NCBI GenBank assembly: GCA_015499995.1
Contig: JADNRV010000103.1
Span: 62,001 to 126,000, forward strand
Direction: 5' to 3'
DNA length: 64,000 nucleotides
DNA from: Flammula alnicola
Lineage: Eukaryota; Basidiomycota; Agaricomycetes; Agaricales; Strophariaceae
This document shows, one piece after another, positions 23,687-34,081 of the stretch. The first letter of the stretch is position 1, and the number at the start of each line of letters is the position of its first letter. The position numbers were made by a program, and so were the translations under genes. A model generated the notes under the pieces. The model saw nothing but the letters and a program-made list of their open reading frames with translations. It did not search any database and was not told where the DNA came from.

Positions 23687-25051
23687 TTACAACGTTCGGG
23701 ACTGACGAGACAACAAAATGTAGAAGAAAAATGCTAGGCCCAACGGACCTTCCACAGGGAGTCCTGACATGATATGTCCGATCCAACGCCGAGCAAAGTT
23801 TGCATGAATCAGACGGGGATCAATAAAAAATTCTCTAGCTCGCGTTGAATCCAGAAGGAAGTCACCGAAAGATGCATGGTATAGTTGGATTTTCATGTCA
23901 ATGTCGTCCTCCTCTTCAACATCTGGTATATCGAGGATAGCATGCAGGTCAGATAACATGGTTTGTACATCTCCCCACGTGTAGCCAAGCACTCTTGTAT
24001 TGAGAGCGCTGGCGTTGTACTGCATGATAAAGTGTAGCATCTCGAGCACCTGGGGGACATTTTCAACTGATGAGAGGATGTGGTGATATAACGCATCTAG
24101 TTCTGCGAAAGGCGCGTCATTCCCTGGGGATGAGACTCCAAGAATGATGTTAAGCCTGTCCATGGGGCGATGCCGATGAGAGTCAATGAACTTCATGATT
24201 GTGGAGGCATAGATAAACTGTCCGGAGGCCTTGCCGACGAGGATTTGCAGATCGCGAAGGCTGGGCCAGACGTGAGGGAGATCTCTTCTCGAAGGATGCT
24301 TCATTTTGATCTCGTCAAATTGGGATTGCAAAAATGTGCGAATGTCGTCGTCTGGGCGGTAGGTATCGTCCAAAGGGAGGGTCAACGTTTGGGAAGCCAG
24401 GCTGCCAACAGTATTGTAGGCATCGCGAATCTGTTGTTCGGGGCGACTGGCTATAAGGTAGTGAACAGGGATAGTCAGACGATTGGAAGCGGCCGAAAGA
24501 CTGTCGAGAATATATCTTTGGGACTTGGGGTCGTCACATTCGTCCAAGCCATCGATAATGATGAGCGTCGGGTGTGCTGTAGTCTGCAATATAGCACGAT
24601 TTAAAGGATTCACGATAAGGGACTGCATCTGGGTGATGAGGTTGCGCTCAAAAATGCTGGAGTCGTCGTTGATTGCTTCAGCAACATGCTCGGAAATCTG
24701 TGGAACGGATAATGATAGTTGGTAGGCAAGAGTCGGTATGAGACGGGTGCTCTCGTTACGGAGAGATGCTGTGCGAGAGAAAAAGAAACTAGCGCCCAAA
24801 ATTCCAGCTTCGTAGCACATTTCTGCGATGGTCTGCGCGATCGCGGATTTTCCAGCTCCTGCTGGACCGTACAGCCAGAGAAACAGACGAAGATTGTCTG
24901 GATCATTTAGCCAGTCCATAATTCTTTTGAGGACCGCTCGGCGTGTGTGTGGATGACATTTCGGTGGGTCGTAGCGCTCGGCCGAGTTGTGGAAAGCTCC
25001 AGGAGCGATATGCTTGCGTAGTGTTTCCAAGGGTACTATTGTAATCCGCAT
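23687..25051 (-). CDS. NACHT-domain NTPase, 5'-truncated and fused to M43 relic
   Basis: An ORF of 454 residues. It starts at the linker block LETLRKHIAPGAFHNSAERY that precedes NACHT in Agaricomycete NLR-like proteins, then PPKCHPHTRRAVLKRIMDW. Walker A is GPAGAGKSAIAQTI. Walker B is LIIIDGLDECDD. YLIASRPEQQIRDA is the sensor-like strand. FASHHRHRP-type helical and winged-helix sequence follows to the stop, with no WD40, TPR or ankyrin repeats. The N-terminal effector domain is missing. The first seven residues come from the M43 5' relic read in another frame. A product would need an internal start. It may be an expressed NTPase fragment or a pseudogene. Family assignment is secure, function is not. 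Confidence 0.75.
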   Translation of the reverse strand: MRITIVPLETLRKHIAPGAFHNSAERYDPPKCHPHTRRAVLKRIMDWLNDPDNLRLFLWLYGPAGAGKSAIAQTIAEMCYEAGILGASFFFSRTASLRNESTRLIPTLAYQLSLSVPQISEHVAEAINDDSSIFERNLITQMQSLIVNPLNRAILQTTAHPTLIIIDGLDECDDPKSQRYILDSLSAASNRLTIPVHYLIASRPEQQIRDAYNTVGSLASQTLTLPLDDTYRPDDDIRTFLQSQFDEIKMKHPSRRDLPHVWPSLRDLQILVGKASGQFIYASTIMKFIDSHRHRPMDRLNIILGVSSPGNDAPFAELDALYHHILSSVENVPQVLEMLHFIMQYNASALNTRVLGYTWGDVQTMLSDLHAILDIPDVEEEDDIDMKIQLYHASFGDFLLDSTRAREFFIDPRLIHANFARRWIGHIMSGLPVEGPLGLAFFFYILLSRQSRTL

Positions 25052-25747
25052 TCAGCGTCCTTATCTGCGCTTCGATATCCGAATCTGGGACCCAGCCGCC
25101 CTCCCGAGGCTCGTTGGTGTATATGACGTTGAAAGACACATTGAATACGTGTTTGTCGGTATCCGTGGCGTCGAAATCGAGAGCGCCCTGTGCGTTTGAG
25201 CGCTCCATCAGGTCGGGGCTGGTGCGGACGGCGATTATGCCAGCTTCAAGGTCTGCTTTGTCGGCGGGAGTTATGTGGGTGAGGCATTGGGCGCTGGCAG
25301 GTGGTGGAGGTGTGAGGTTGAGGTTTCGTGTGTGAGAGAGAGAAATGGTGAACTCACTGAGGACCGACTTCGTGCTGCCAGTTTTTGCGGACGAGAGGCA
25401 TTGCAGAGACGAGTGTACTTGCATACAGAACGAAAGAGAGATATAAAGCAAGGTGGAATCTTCCGCAGAGCATTCGTATCAGAGGAGTCGTTGAAAGCAT
25501 TTTGGCAAGAGTTTTTGTTGTTATTTTCGGTGTGAAGGATTTCCGTACGTCGAACAGGTCAAGAGTTAGTCTAGCGAACCAGTCGCGAGCGCTTTGACGT
25601 GTCGGAAATCGTATACTTGTTGGCGCCTGGCCTAATGGTTGAACTGGAACGGTCAACGTAGCAGTTCAAGGTCAAAGACAAGCCCTGAGTGCAGTTGCGG
25701 TGTGCTGTGCACTGCCCCTTGATGTCGGCTAGATTAGATTAGATACA
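25032..25747 (-). pseudogene. 5' relic of M43 metallopeptidase with promoter
   Basis: Near-identical to about 15002-15719, with scattered single-base differences. It keeps promoter, signal-peptide exon, first intron and the block up to LNADYNST. It breaks off inside an exon, before the zinc-site exons. The M43 frame then runs into NACHT DNA as LGNTTQAYRSWSFPQLG, out of frame with NACHT, and stops near 24903. No peptidase can be made from it. Confidence 0.85.
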
Positions 25748-26764
25748 ATGAATCAGTATAACTTCGAGTTCCGTTAAGAATATCCATGAGAGAAAGAGAG
25801 GAACTGAGAGAACATAGAAGCCGCTGGAAAGATGAAGCGACAGCGTTGAACATTGAGTACTGTGTAACGTTGATGACCTGACCAACAGTCGAAGCGGGAG
25901 ATATGGATCGTGTAGGGCGGGGAGAACGCCTGCGCGTGGAAAGCAGCACGTCACGGTTTCGTAGATTAGATTAGATACACGCGCCTCGTGGCGGGCTACC
26001 TTAGACGAGAGGCGTCGAGGAGACGGGGCTCTTCATCTTACGGTGTACGACTTTGTATCGAAACATACGAGATATCCATTCCGTTTCTATCTACGTGTTA
26101 CGTGCGACGAAGCTATCTACGATCCGACGATTTGACGAGAACGACGCGGCGTCGGTTCCGTCTTTGTCCTCACGAACTCGCGGACTAGCCAGTCCCCACA
26201 ATCGTCGATTTCGGATTGAAAGTCCCTCAGCTTACATAGATTGAGACGTGAACGTTTGAACGTTTGAACGCGTGAACGCATGAACTTGATGACTCGAAAT
26301 TTGCCTTAGACTCCTCGCAACATCAGCCTCGCTTCTTGGCGTCTTTTACCGAGGGGGATGGAGGCCTGAGGCACGATGCGAAATCCCAGAACACCGAATA
26401 TGATTGATTAGAACGATAGACACAAGAAAGCCCCTGCTGTGAGAAATGCAGGTCTTTCGATGACATGAAAGAAAGTGCGAGAGCGACGAAAAAAGAAAGA
26501 AGCATGCTTCAGTTCGAGGGATATTGGCAATTGACTTGAAAATGCAACTTGAGAAGCTTGAGAAACCATGAAACTCTTACAGAATATACAATCTTTCAAA
26601 AGTCTCGAATGATCTCCCAGTGGCCCAGATAATTCTCCCATTGATCACTGCTTCATCAGGAATGCCACTGCCGCCCGCTCGTGGATGATATTGGCACTAC
26701 TGCACTTTAGGTAGGTGAGTGAACCATTGCTGCAAGGTGATAAAATACTGAACACGTACCGGAT
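25748..26764. other. intergenic, no gene seen
   Basis: Contains the third TAGATTAGATTAGATAC copy (25962-25978). The ORFs on both strands are short and unrecognised. Confidence 0.4.
25962..25979 (+). repeat. TAGATTAGATTAGATACA motif, copy 3
   Basis: Same string as at 15702-15719 and 25730-25747. Copies 2 and 3 bracket about 215 bp directly outside the M43 5' relic. Confidence 0.65.
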
Positions 26765-27196
26765 TTATACCCTGATTATATAGTACCACTTCGGTTCTTC
26801 CGTCGTCCCCAAGAATTCCTTTGCCTTTTCGATGATATCCTGGCGGGGAATTTTGGATCGCTTTGAAAGATTGGTCGCCGCCACAACACAGTAGATTGGT
26901 GGCATGTCCGGATCAGGATTGCGTACGTTTATGATATCGTCGAACTTGATCCCGCAGTGTCTGGCGAGGCGATTTTGATATGTCGCGAAAGTGCGACCCA
27001 ACTGGCCCTCGATAGCTGTGCCGTCCCTAATCGCTTGTTGGTTGACAAGGTAAGGGTCAAGGAGATACCCAAAAGCCTTCGCATATTTGACCTTTCGACG
27101 TTTGGGAGGTGACGTAGATGTTGCAGGGGGTGAAGTATCCGACATCGGTAGTTCGAATTCGTAGTTGTGATGGGACAAGTGCCACACAGCAGTCAT
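26765..27196 (-). CDS. small basic orphan protein, divergent partner
   Basis: An ORF of up to 143 residues. A Met at residue 18 (MSDTSPPATSTSPPKRRKVK) is the more likely start and carries a nuclear-localisation-like PPKRRKVK. The remainder, AKAFGYLLDPYLVNQQAIRD to KEFLGTTEEPKWYYIIRV, looks like one compact domain. I do not recognise it. It is head-to-head with the gene at 27332, with about 130-190 bp between starts, so the two may share a promoter. Confidence 0.6.
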   Translation of the reverse strand: MTAVWHLSHHNYEFELPMSDTSPPATSTSPPKRRKVKYAKAFGYLLDPYLVNQQAIRDGTAIEGQLGRTFATYQNRLARHCGIKFDDIINVRNPDPDMPPIYCVVAATNLSKRSKIPRQDIIEKAKEFLGTTEEPKWYYIIRV

Positions 27197-27331
27197 TTAT
27201 TTGGGTTAACTGACTCCGCTTTAAACTCAAACATGTGACTCGAACAGTTATAATTCAACTCAACCATCTTTCTCGTGTGTGGCCCCATCTCATTCGCTAT
27301 CTCATCGCAGTCTACCTGGCGTCACTTCGTC

Positions 27332-28273
27332 ATGCAGGATATCTCGCCTGCCGATATCTTTGGCCTCAATCGTGCGCGCGCAGCCGCTAAAAGCACAAAC
27401 TTGAATCCCCGCAACCTTGAGCATCTCTGGTACCCTTTTTGGACTAGGGCTGCATCCCGAGTGGCCACCCAGGTTGATAGCGAACGATGCACAGTTGCTC
27501 CACAGTTCCCTTTGTGGAGAATCTGGACGCATGACGATACGCAACTTGGGGATATAACCATACTGTCAGAAGAAGACGATACAATGGACGAGGAAGATCC
27601 CGTAGCTGCAGACCTCTTCGTTGACGATAGCGACAATTTCGACGACGATCTCGACGATGATAACAGGACTATCAGCACCATTAATGAAACTCTCAGCATC
27701 AAGACTCGCTCCCGTATCACTGATTTCGCGATGGTCTATTGGCTCGAGAGCAACACTGTCAATCCCCATAAAGATGATGAAGAAGATGAAATTTTTCTTA
27801 TCGACCAGGAGTTTGTTGCAGCTTTGATTGAAATAAAGCGTGCCGCATCCCGGAAACTGACTGGGGAGAAGCTCCTGCACGCTCAGGAAATCCTTATGGA
27901 TCTTGCGCAACGAACGGTCTTTCGACAGGTGATCTGCCTTTCATTTGACATTCTAGTCATTCATTAATATTGTCTTTAACAGGCGTTATACTTATTTGCT
28001 AATCATAGATGGTCTAACCAGAAGAGTGTCCTGGCTATTGCCGCCGTAGGAGACTGCTGGACTTACACAGTGATATCTCGAAAAGATCATTTAGCTCAAA
28101 CTGCAGGGGCCGATGAGATGAATCCTGAGTGGGAACCAGATGCTGCAGGGTTCGACGCAATGCCATGGTCTAATGTAGCAATTTGGGGTAAGGCAGGGGA
28201 GGATGCTAGTCGCGTCGAAGAAGTTCAAAAGTGGCTTGTGGAATACTTCCTTGAGGAGGAAGTTGGTATCTAA
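27332..28273 (+). CDS. acidic orphan protein with E-x-K nuclease-like motif
   Basis: Two exons: 27332 to 27926 and 27983 to 28273, joined FRQ|ALYLFANHRW by a GTGATC...TTTAACAG intron. MQDISPADIFGLNRARAAAK is the likely start; the reading frame is open further upstream but starts there only with GTG. Residues about 85-135 are very acidic (DDSDNFDDDLDDDN). Then SRITDFAMVYWLES and, after an acidic stretch, FVAALIEIKRAASRKL put an Asp before an E-I-K strand, as in PD-(D/E)XK nuclease folds. The C-terminal half has KSVLAIAAVGDCWTYTVISR. The function is unknown and the nuclease likeness is inference. Confidence 0.65.
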
Positions 28274-29963
28274 GATTAGTATTTGTCATTACTTTCAGCG
28301 CCAAAACAAACAGTTTGTGGTGGTTAGGTGGATAATTGTATCTTTTCGAGCCTGATGGTTAATGGTCATCGATTTACTTATTCTCAGTGTTCAGTGCCAG
28401 CCAGTACATAATCGACAGAGAGGCTCATTTCTCTGAACAAATGTTCTCCCGCTTCTTGCCTCTTCAGCTCGGCAGGTGAGGTGTGCATTACAAAAGCCTC
28501 GGCATTGACAGCGTCGGCCTTGCGTCGCGGCGTCGCCTATCCCTTTCGTTCTCAAAATCTTTCCTCGTATTCTTCATATTAATATTATTCCGACCCTCCG
28601 GACTTCGGGATCAGGATTCATGATGGAAATAATTCCTACCTTCCCCTCATTTCTCCTCTTCTCAAGGCATTTTCTACATGTAGGTCTGATAACATCACAA
28701 CCCTGTGAATGCTCGGTTCTAGGAACCTTGTGTTCACTTATAAGTGTAGAAACACTCCAATGGTCGGTTCCTGGAGCCTCGCTTTTACTCACTATCTGTA
28801 CGATTCTGTAGTAACAGTTCATCGATCATCGACTCCGAATTTCTACACACTCACAAATAATCAGAGGAGTGGGGTAATATGGATTCAATAAAAAGTGTTC
28901 TAATTTCACAAATCGCGAGACGAGAAACTTTGCCGCAACTGGTGTCCGAGTCGCCGCGCTTAATTCTACGTTACGAGTCCTATTTATAGGAATCGTCCTT
29001 TTTACCGAACCCACCCCAGAAAAAAAAACCGTAACGGTGAAACACCGCGCGAATATATTTCCTAATGAGAGTGATGGCATCACTTATATTATATGAAAAG
29101 TGATGGCATCATATATATTATTCCCGCTACCTTTTAAGGTGGAGGGTCTTAGAGTCGTTCATTTTGAAAAATTGGCTGTAGATTTCGAGATCTGGACACA
29201 CGTGACGCACTCCGCCAAGTTTCAGATCATTTTTAATCCACATCTAAATTTAGTCTTTCCTGCCTTTCCCTGTCTTCTTTCTGAAGTTTTTCCTTCCCAT
29301 TTATCTGCGGCTTTCGCAGCCCTCGTTGACCGCCTTTCTCGCGCTGCTCCTTCCGTGGTGCATCAGCGACTGCGACTACATCTCTGGTGGCATTTATCTC
29401 CATATTTGACTTCGCTATATCGACCCAAATCTTCGCCTTTGTGATCTCGGAGGAGTCATCTGGAGCATACAAGAGTGGAAATTATGTGACTGCAGGCAAA
29501 TGGAAACTCAAATACTTATGGATGCATTGAATATTGTATATCTAGCTATAGTGTGTTGAAACATGGCAATGCAGCCTGAGAGCCTGATTCGAGCCATAAG
29601 GTTGGTCGAGAACATCGAGCACAAGTGAATGAGCAGGAAAATTAATTACTGCAAGTGCGTTAGTACTAGTAATCAATAATGTGACCTGCCAACACGTCTT
29701 TTGTAGCAATGATTCAATATTCAGTCGACGTATATCAACTTGAAGTTAACAGATGTCAATTTTTCTTTTGGAGAAAACAGCAGGATTTTGATTGGATTTC
29801 CAACATTCCGAATTCGAGTGCAGAAGGTAGCGGGCTTTGCCGCTTGCCGGCCTTACTTATATAATCATACCCATGATTGCGTGCGTGTTTTCGGCGCGGC
29901 TCGGATAATTCAGGTATGTATCGGTTGCTTAATGCCCGACGGCAGCCAGTCTGAATTCTCAGT
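28274..29963. other. intergenic flank of the hAT insertion
   Basis: No gene is seen. A short direct repeat, AGTGATGGCATCA, occurs near 29070 and 29098 inside AT-rich DNA. Other ORFs are short and unrecognised. Confidence 0.4.
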
Positions 29964-29971
29964 GCCATGTC
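29964..29971. repeat. 8-bp target-site duplication, left
   Basis: GCCATGTC directly precedes the left TIR. The identical octamer follows the right TIR at 44567-44574. Confidence 0.85.
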
Positions 29972-30179
29972 TAGGGTTGGGTAAAAAACCCTAGGTTTTT
30001 TACCAAAACATTTTTTACCGGTAAAATACCGGTAAATTACCAGGTAAATTACCTCCCATTGGTGGCAGGTTTGTGAGGTTTTTTACCGTATAGCCACGTG
30101 ATATATATGAGCCCGGCTACCACCGTACAGCCCGAGGCCCACCACTACTGGTAGATAATGTAAGATACAAAACTCTACA

Positions 30180-31304
30180 ATGTCTATACCACCAGAAATA
30201 GCAGAAATCATACTACCAGACAGTACTCTCAATGTCGTGGACTTGTCCGAGTTTACCATTCCACCAAAAACCAATCCTCCTGATCTTCCTGCGCTCCCCG
30301 ACACCGATCTCTTTTCGACACAGTCAAATCTTGTAAAAAGCAAAGATAACATCGCATTTCTACAGGGATTGTCAATGCCCTCCCTCATACACATACAACA
30401 GGTTCAGAAACGGCTCACCAACTACTCCTCACACCTTCCAACCCCCAATGCCTTACAATCACTGAACTACCCCATCACTCCCACACAAAACCTTCGGCTG
30501 CCGTTATGGGTCTTGGATTACTGGCGTCAAGTATACCAGATTGTTGAGCATCAGAAGAGATGGTCTGAAGCAATCAAGTGGTTACGGAATATGAAAAGCA
30601 TGGGTGCTGTGAATATGCTTACTGAGGTTCCGTGGATGTACAGGATGCCAATCGAGTTCGGTGACTCTGTTACAGATCTTATACCACTGTGCTCCGAAAA
30701 ATGGCTGGGAGTTGCGCAGCTGGATCTCATGGTTGCGGGACTCAATGACAAAGCACAGAAAGCGAGGATCCACGCACTCGTTCAACCTAATCACTTTAAT
30801 CAAAAACTCATCGCCTGCTACCGACATGAGCGCGACACATACCTTGAAGCTCGTTCAACTACCTTCATTCGAAAACTTGCAGAGCAGTTGGTGGAGGGTT
30901 CTGTGATGCTTTTAGGCATGGCGGTGGCGGTATGCATCACTTCCGAAGGCATTATGCTCCCAAATCACGAAAATATCAGCAATCATTGGTGTGGACTCAT
31001 CATTGACATACACAAACATACCTTGCGATATGGAGATCCACTGGGCCATCAACCTCCTGTCGAACTTATTGAAATCGTTCGCTGGTGGCTTCACTTCTCG
31101 TTTCCAGAGCCGTTCTCTGTGGAGACGTTATCGGTCACAAAACAGGAAGACACATATTCATGCTCAATACTCACAATCAATGCCCTCGCCCATGGTATCC
31201 TGCCAGCTGTCAGCCTTATCCTGCAAGGCAATAACTCTTTCCATGTTGCCAGGATCAACGAGCTTGTCAATGCAGTTGCGCTGCTAAAAAAGCAGGTGCG
31301 TTAG
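30180..31304 (+). CDS. Ulp1-like (C48) cysteine peptidase of the hAT element
   Basis: An ORF of 374 residues. The C-terminal 130 residues have the Ulp1/SENP pattern: catalytic His in NHWCGLIIDI, Asp in LRYGDPLG, Gln in TKQEDTYSC and the nucleophile Cys in the same string. The N-terminal two thirds (DYWRQVYQIVEHQKRWSEAI and LDLMVAGLNDKAQ) are element-specific. Such peptidases cleave SUMO-like conjugates in the nucleus. Many fungal and plant DNA transposons carry one, possibly to modify host silencing or the transposase. It lies 60 bp upstream of the transposase on the same strand. All four key residues are present, so it is predicted to be active. Confidence 0.82.
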   Translation: MSIPPEIAEIILPDSTLNVVDLSEFTIPPKTNPPDLPALPDTDLFSTQSNLVKSKDNIAFLQGLSMPSLIHIQQVQKRLTNYSSHLPTPNALQSLNYPITPTQNLRLPLWVLDYWRQVYQIVEHQKRWSEAIKWLRNMKSMGAVNMLTEVPWMYRMPIEFGDSVTDLIPLCSEKWLGVAQLDLMVAGLNDKAQKARIHALVQPNHFNQKLIACYRHERDTYLEARSTTFIRKLAEQLVEGSVMLLGMAVAVCITSEGIMLPNHENISNHWCGLIIDIHKHTLRYGDPLGHQPPVELIEIVRWWLHFSFPEPFSVETLSVTKQEDTYSCSILTINALAHGILPAVSLILQGNNSFHVARINELVNAVALLKKQVR

Positions 31305-31361
31305 TCTAATATGTACCGATGAAGCAATAAACATGTACTGAACATAAGTTAGGACCCCAAA

Positions 31362-32456
31362 ATGCTCGCAACTCACAGTAACTCGACAAACATGGCCGCA
31401 ATCGAAGCCAGAGCAGCATTCCAAGCAAAACTTGAACTCGGCAAAGAGAGCAGCAAGGCGGCAGTGAAATCAAAGCCAGAGGGAAAAGAGAAGGAAAAGA
31501 CACGCGAAAAGAAAATGTACCGCTGGCAGGCTTCACTCGATAGCATCCTCGGTTTTAAGCAGCCTACCGATTTGGATGACGAGGACTTGGGACTGTCAGA
31601 AGATTCGGAAACTGAAACAACAGTCGTTGACATGCAAGATCTCATTGATATCGGCACGACTTCCACCACCTCAGCTCTTGGAGGACGGCCAAAGAAGAGA
31701 ATTCTTGATGATATCCTCCAACAATGCTATCGGAAACCTAAGCGGGAGAAGATTCTCTACCGCTGTCTTGGTGGCTGTGGATACGTATTCAGCAATCGAA
31801 ACACTGCGCGTGCTGTACGCCATGCAGTAGGGTGTCACCACTTACCTGCTGATGTTCGTGCGAAGGCCAAAGCCTATGCTGCATCCAAAGCACCTTCTCA
31901 TGCTCTATTGGACAACAACACAAGTGAAAATGGAAAGGATGGGGCTGTCAAGGACTTACCTGGAGCTGTCGTCGTTGTCAAGAAAATAAAACTCAATGAA
32001 AACTCCTCCCACGCTACCCGAAAAGCGAATGTGATGGAGGGATTGGTTGCAGAGGCACGAAAGGCGGGCAAGGCGAAACGTCACCAAATGCTGGACCTTG
32101 CGATCGTGAAACTGATCTGTTGTGCTGGGCTTCCTAGCCGTGTGTTGGATCTTGACGAGTGGAAGGAGGCCTTCATGACAGCGGATTACACCTATGTTCC
32201 TGCCACGCATGCAAAGCTTGAAGAGGTTCAAATCATTGGCGAAGCGGAACAGATTCAAGCACTGCAAATTGCTTACCTCAAAACCCAGGAGAACATCACC
32301 ATCTCCTGCGATGGTGGAACAACAACAGGACGACAAGCATATTGGACGCTGCACATGTCGACGCCGGGGCCAGATAGGAAGGTGTATCTGATGGATGTGA
32401 GAGAAGCGACATCAGAGTCTCACACGGCTGTCTGGATTAAGACATTCGTTCTCGAG
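31362..32456 (+). CDS. hAT transposase, N-terminal block (BED finger, DUF659-like)
   Basis: The first block runs from ATG 31362 to a splice site after WIKTFVLE at 32456. Residues about 115-165 form a BED-type finger (CLGGCG, then AVRHAVGCHHLP) that would bind element ends. Then comes the DUF659-like start of the RNase H fold (LAIVKLICCAGLPSRVLDL, ENITISCDGGTTTGRQ) with the first catalytic Asp in SCDGG. The N-terminus is rich in Lys/Glu. The GTCAG donor at 32457-32461 is followed directly by the nested Plavaka-type element. The rest of the transposase is at 42567-44346. Confidence 0.85.
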
Positions 32457-32739
32457 GTCAGCATCAGGAAAAACCTCATTTTCCGATATGTAAGGATTAG
32501 TGTAAAGTCAGTAGAATCAGTAGAGGCATATTTTATTATCACTGAATCTGTCAGAATAAGTGTAGAATAAATTCAACTGGGTAGTACACACATTTATTCC
32601 AAGACAATAAGTTAGTCGCTCACTTATTTCATTTCAATCTGTCAAATGAAGTACCTATTTAACTTATTTATCCTTACTCTGTCACAAGTCAAGTGATGTC
32701 AAACATATGGATTGTCAGTATATACATTTAACTACAAGA

Positions 32740-33751
32740 TCATCCTCTTTTACCGAGGCCAATCATTCTCCCTCGCGTCGAGTGCCCCTGATCTCCTGGT
32801 TGCCCTATCCACATGTGATCAAATGCTTCCACGAACGATACCGCCATCGCGCTCTGGGAGGTAGGTGGCGGCGCAGCAGCAGGGATGGTGGGCATAGACA
32901 ACGGGTTTGGGATGGTGATGGTGGATGAGGGCGTTGGGTCGGTTAGCTCTCTGTTTTGAAGGAGGGTGGGAGCCGTCGATGATCCAGGTGTGGGGATGAG
33001 CCTGAGTCCAGGGCCGATCACGCTGCAGCGGCGAATATCGGTGGCTTCGTCCGAGCTCGTGCAGCCGCCAGATGATTCCTCGTCAGAGGCCATGATGTGG
33101 GTATCTTCGTCCTGGTTCACGGTGGGAGGAATGGCCTTCTCAGGCAGGTTGCCCACCTCCCTCCGCTTGGCATCACTGCAAAGTAAAAGGCCCGTTTCAT
33201 TAGTAGCACTGACTCGGAGTGGTAGATAGAGAAAAGAACTTACAATTTCTGGCGCATTGCAGAGCATGCCGCCTTCACTTTTTTAACATACTCCTCGGGG
33301 TTCAGGGCAATGCGAGTGGCCCTGCTGCGAACAGGAGGCCATGGGGCCAGACTCTGGGCCGTGGTGGAGGCATTCGGAGTGGGCATAGTTTGCGGGGTAA
33401 CGTGGTGGTATCCCTTCAGACGCGGACACTTCTTGCGCTTGTGTTCGGGCGTGTGCCAAGGAACCCATCCCGGTGATGATGCATCCTTAGGATCGTCGGG
33501 TGGTTCCATAGAATGGGACCGTTCGGAGGGCTGTATGCATGAAATTAGAATAAAAGGGTGAAAAAATGTGAAAACGCACTGGGATTTTGCTTGGGAGGTG
33601 GTGGTGGTACTGGGTCAAGCTCAACAACCAAAAAACCCGCCCCAAAATGCATATTATATGCCCAATTCTCCCCGAGCCAATCAGGATTTTCATGCGCTTG
33701 CGTGCTAGGGTGGATTCGGGAGGTTTCAGCGGAAGTAAATGTCGGGGCCAT
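32740..33751 (-). CDS. orphan gene of the Plavaka element
   Basis: Probably three exons. Exon one (from 33751) has ENPDWLGENWAYNMHFGAGF, then PPPPPKQNPSAF. The second has MEPPDDPKDASSPGWVPWHT, PEHKRKKCPRLKGYHHVTP and ALNPEEYVKKVKAACSAMRQ. The third has an acidic Ser-rich stretch, then Pro/Thr-rich sequence to AFDHMWIGQPGDQ near the stop. The middle is basic and may bind nucleic acid. I recognise this only as an accessory protein type of Agaricomycete transposons, and its function is unknown. Exon ends are approximate. Confidence 0.5.
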
Positions 33752-33977
33752 TCACTGGTGTTCGCGGATTGTTAGCCAGTAAGTTTCAGACTGAAGAATG
33801 GATATATAAACTTACAGCACATGAGCTTGGGTCAAAGCCCATTATGGCAAGCCACACGGGGAGAATACATGAAATTGCGGCGAGAAATTTAGGAGGAGGA
33901 CGACAAAGTTGTGTCGAATCTCCGCAAAATGTCACGTGATCGCATCAACAAGGCTGAATAGTAAACCGCATGTCTGC

Positions 33978-34081
33978 GGGTTGGGTAAAAAAAATTGATT
34001 TTTTACTTACCGTGGAATTATTTACCGGTAAGTTACTGGTAAGTTACCACCCTGACAGAGGAGGGATTTCGGCTGGTAAGT
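33978..34081 (+). repeat. lone hAT-like terminus inside the Plavaka element
   Basis: GGGTTGGGTAAAAAAAATTG followed by TTTACCGGTAAGTTACTGGT copies the layout of the outer hAT ends. No matching inverted end was found nearby, so this is a truncated or captured terminus. Confidence 0.65.
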
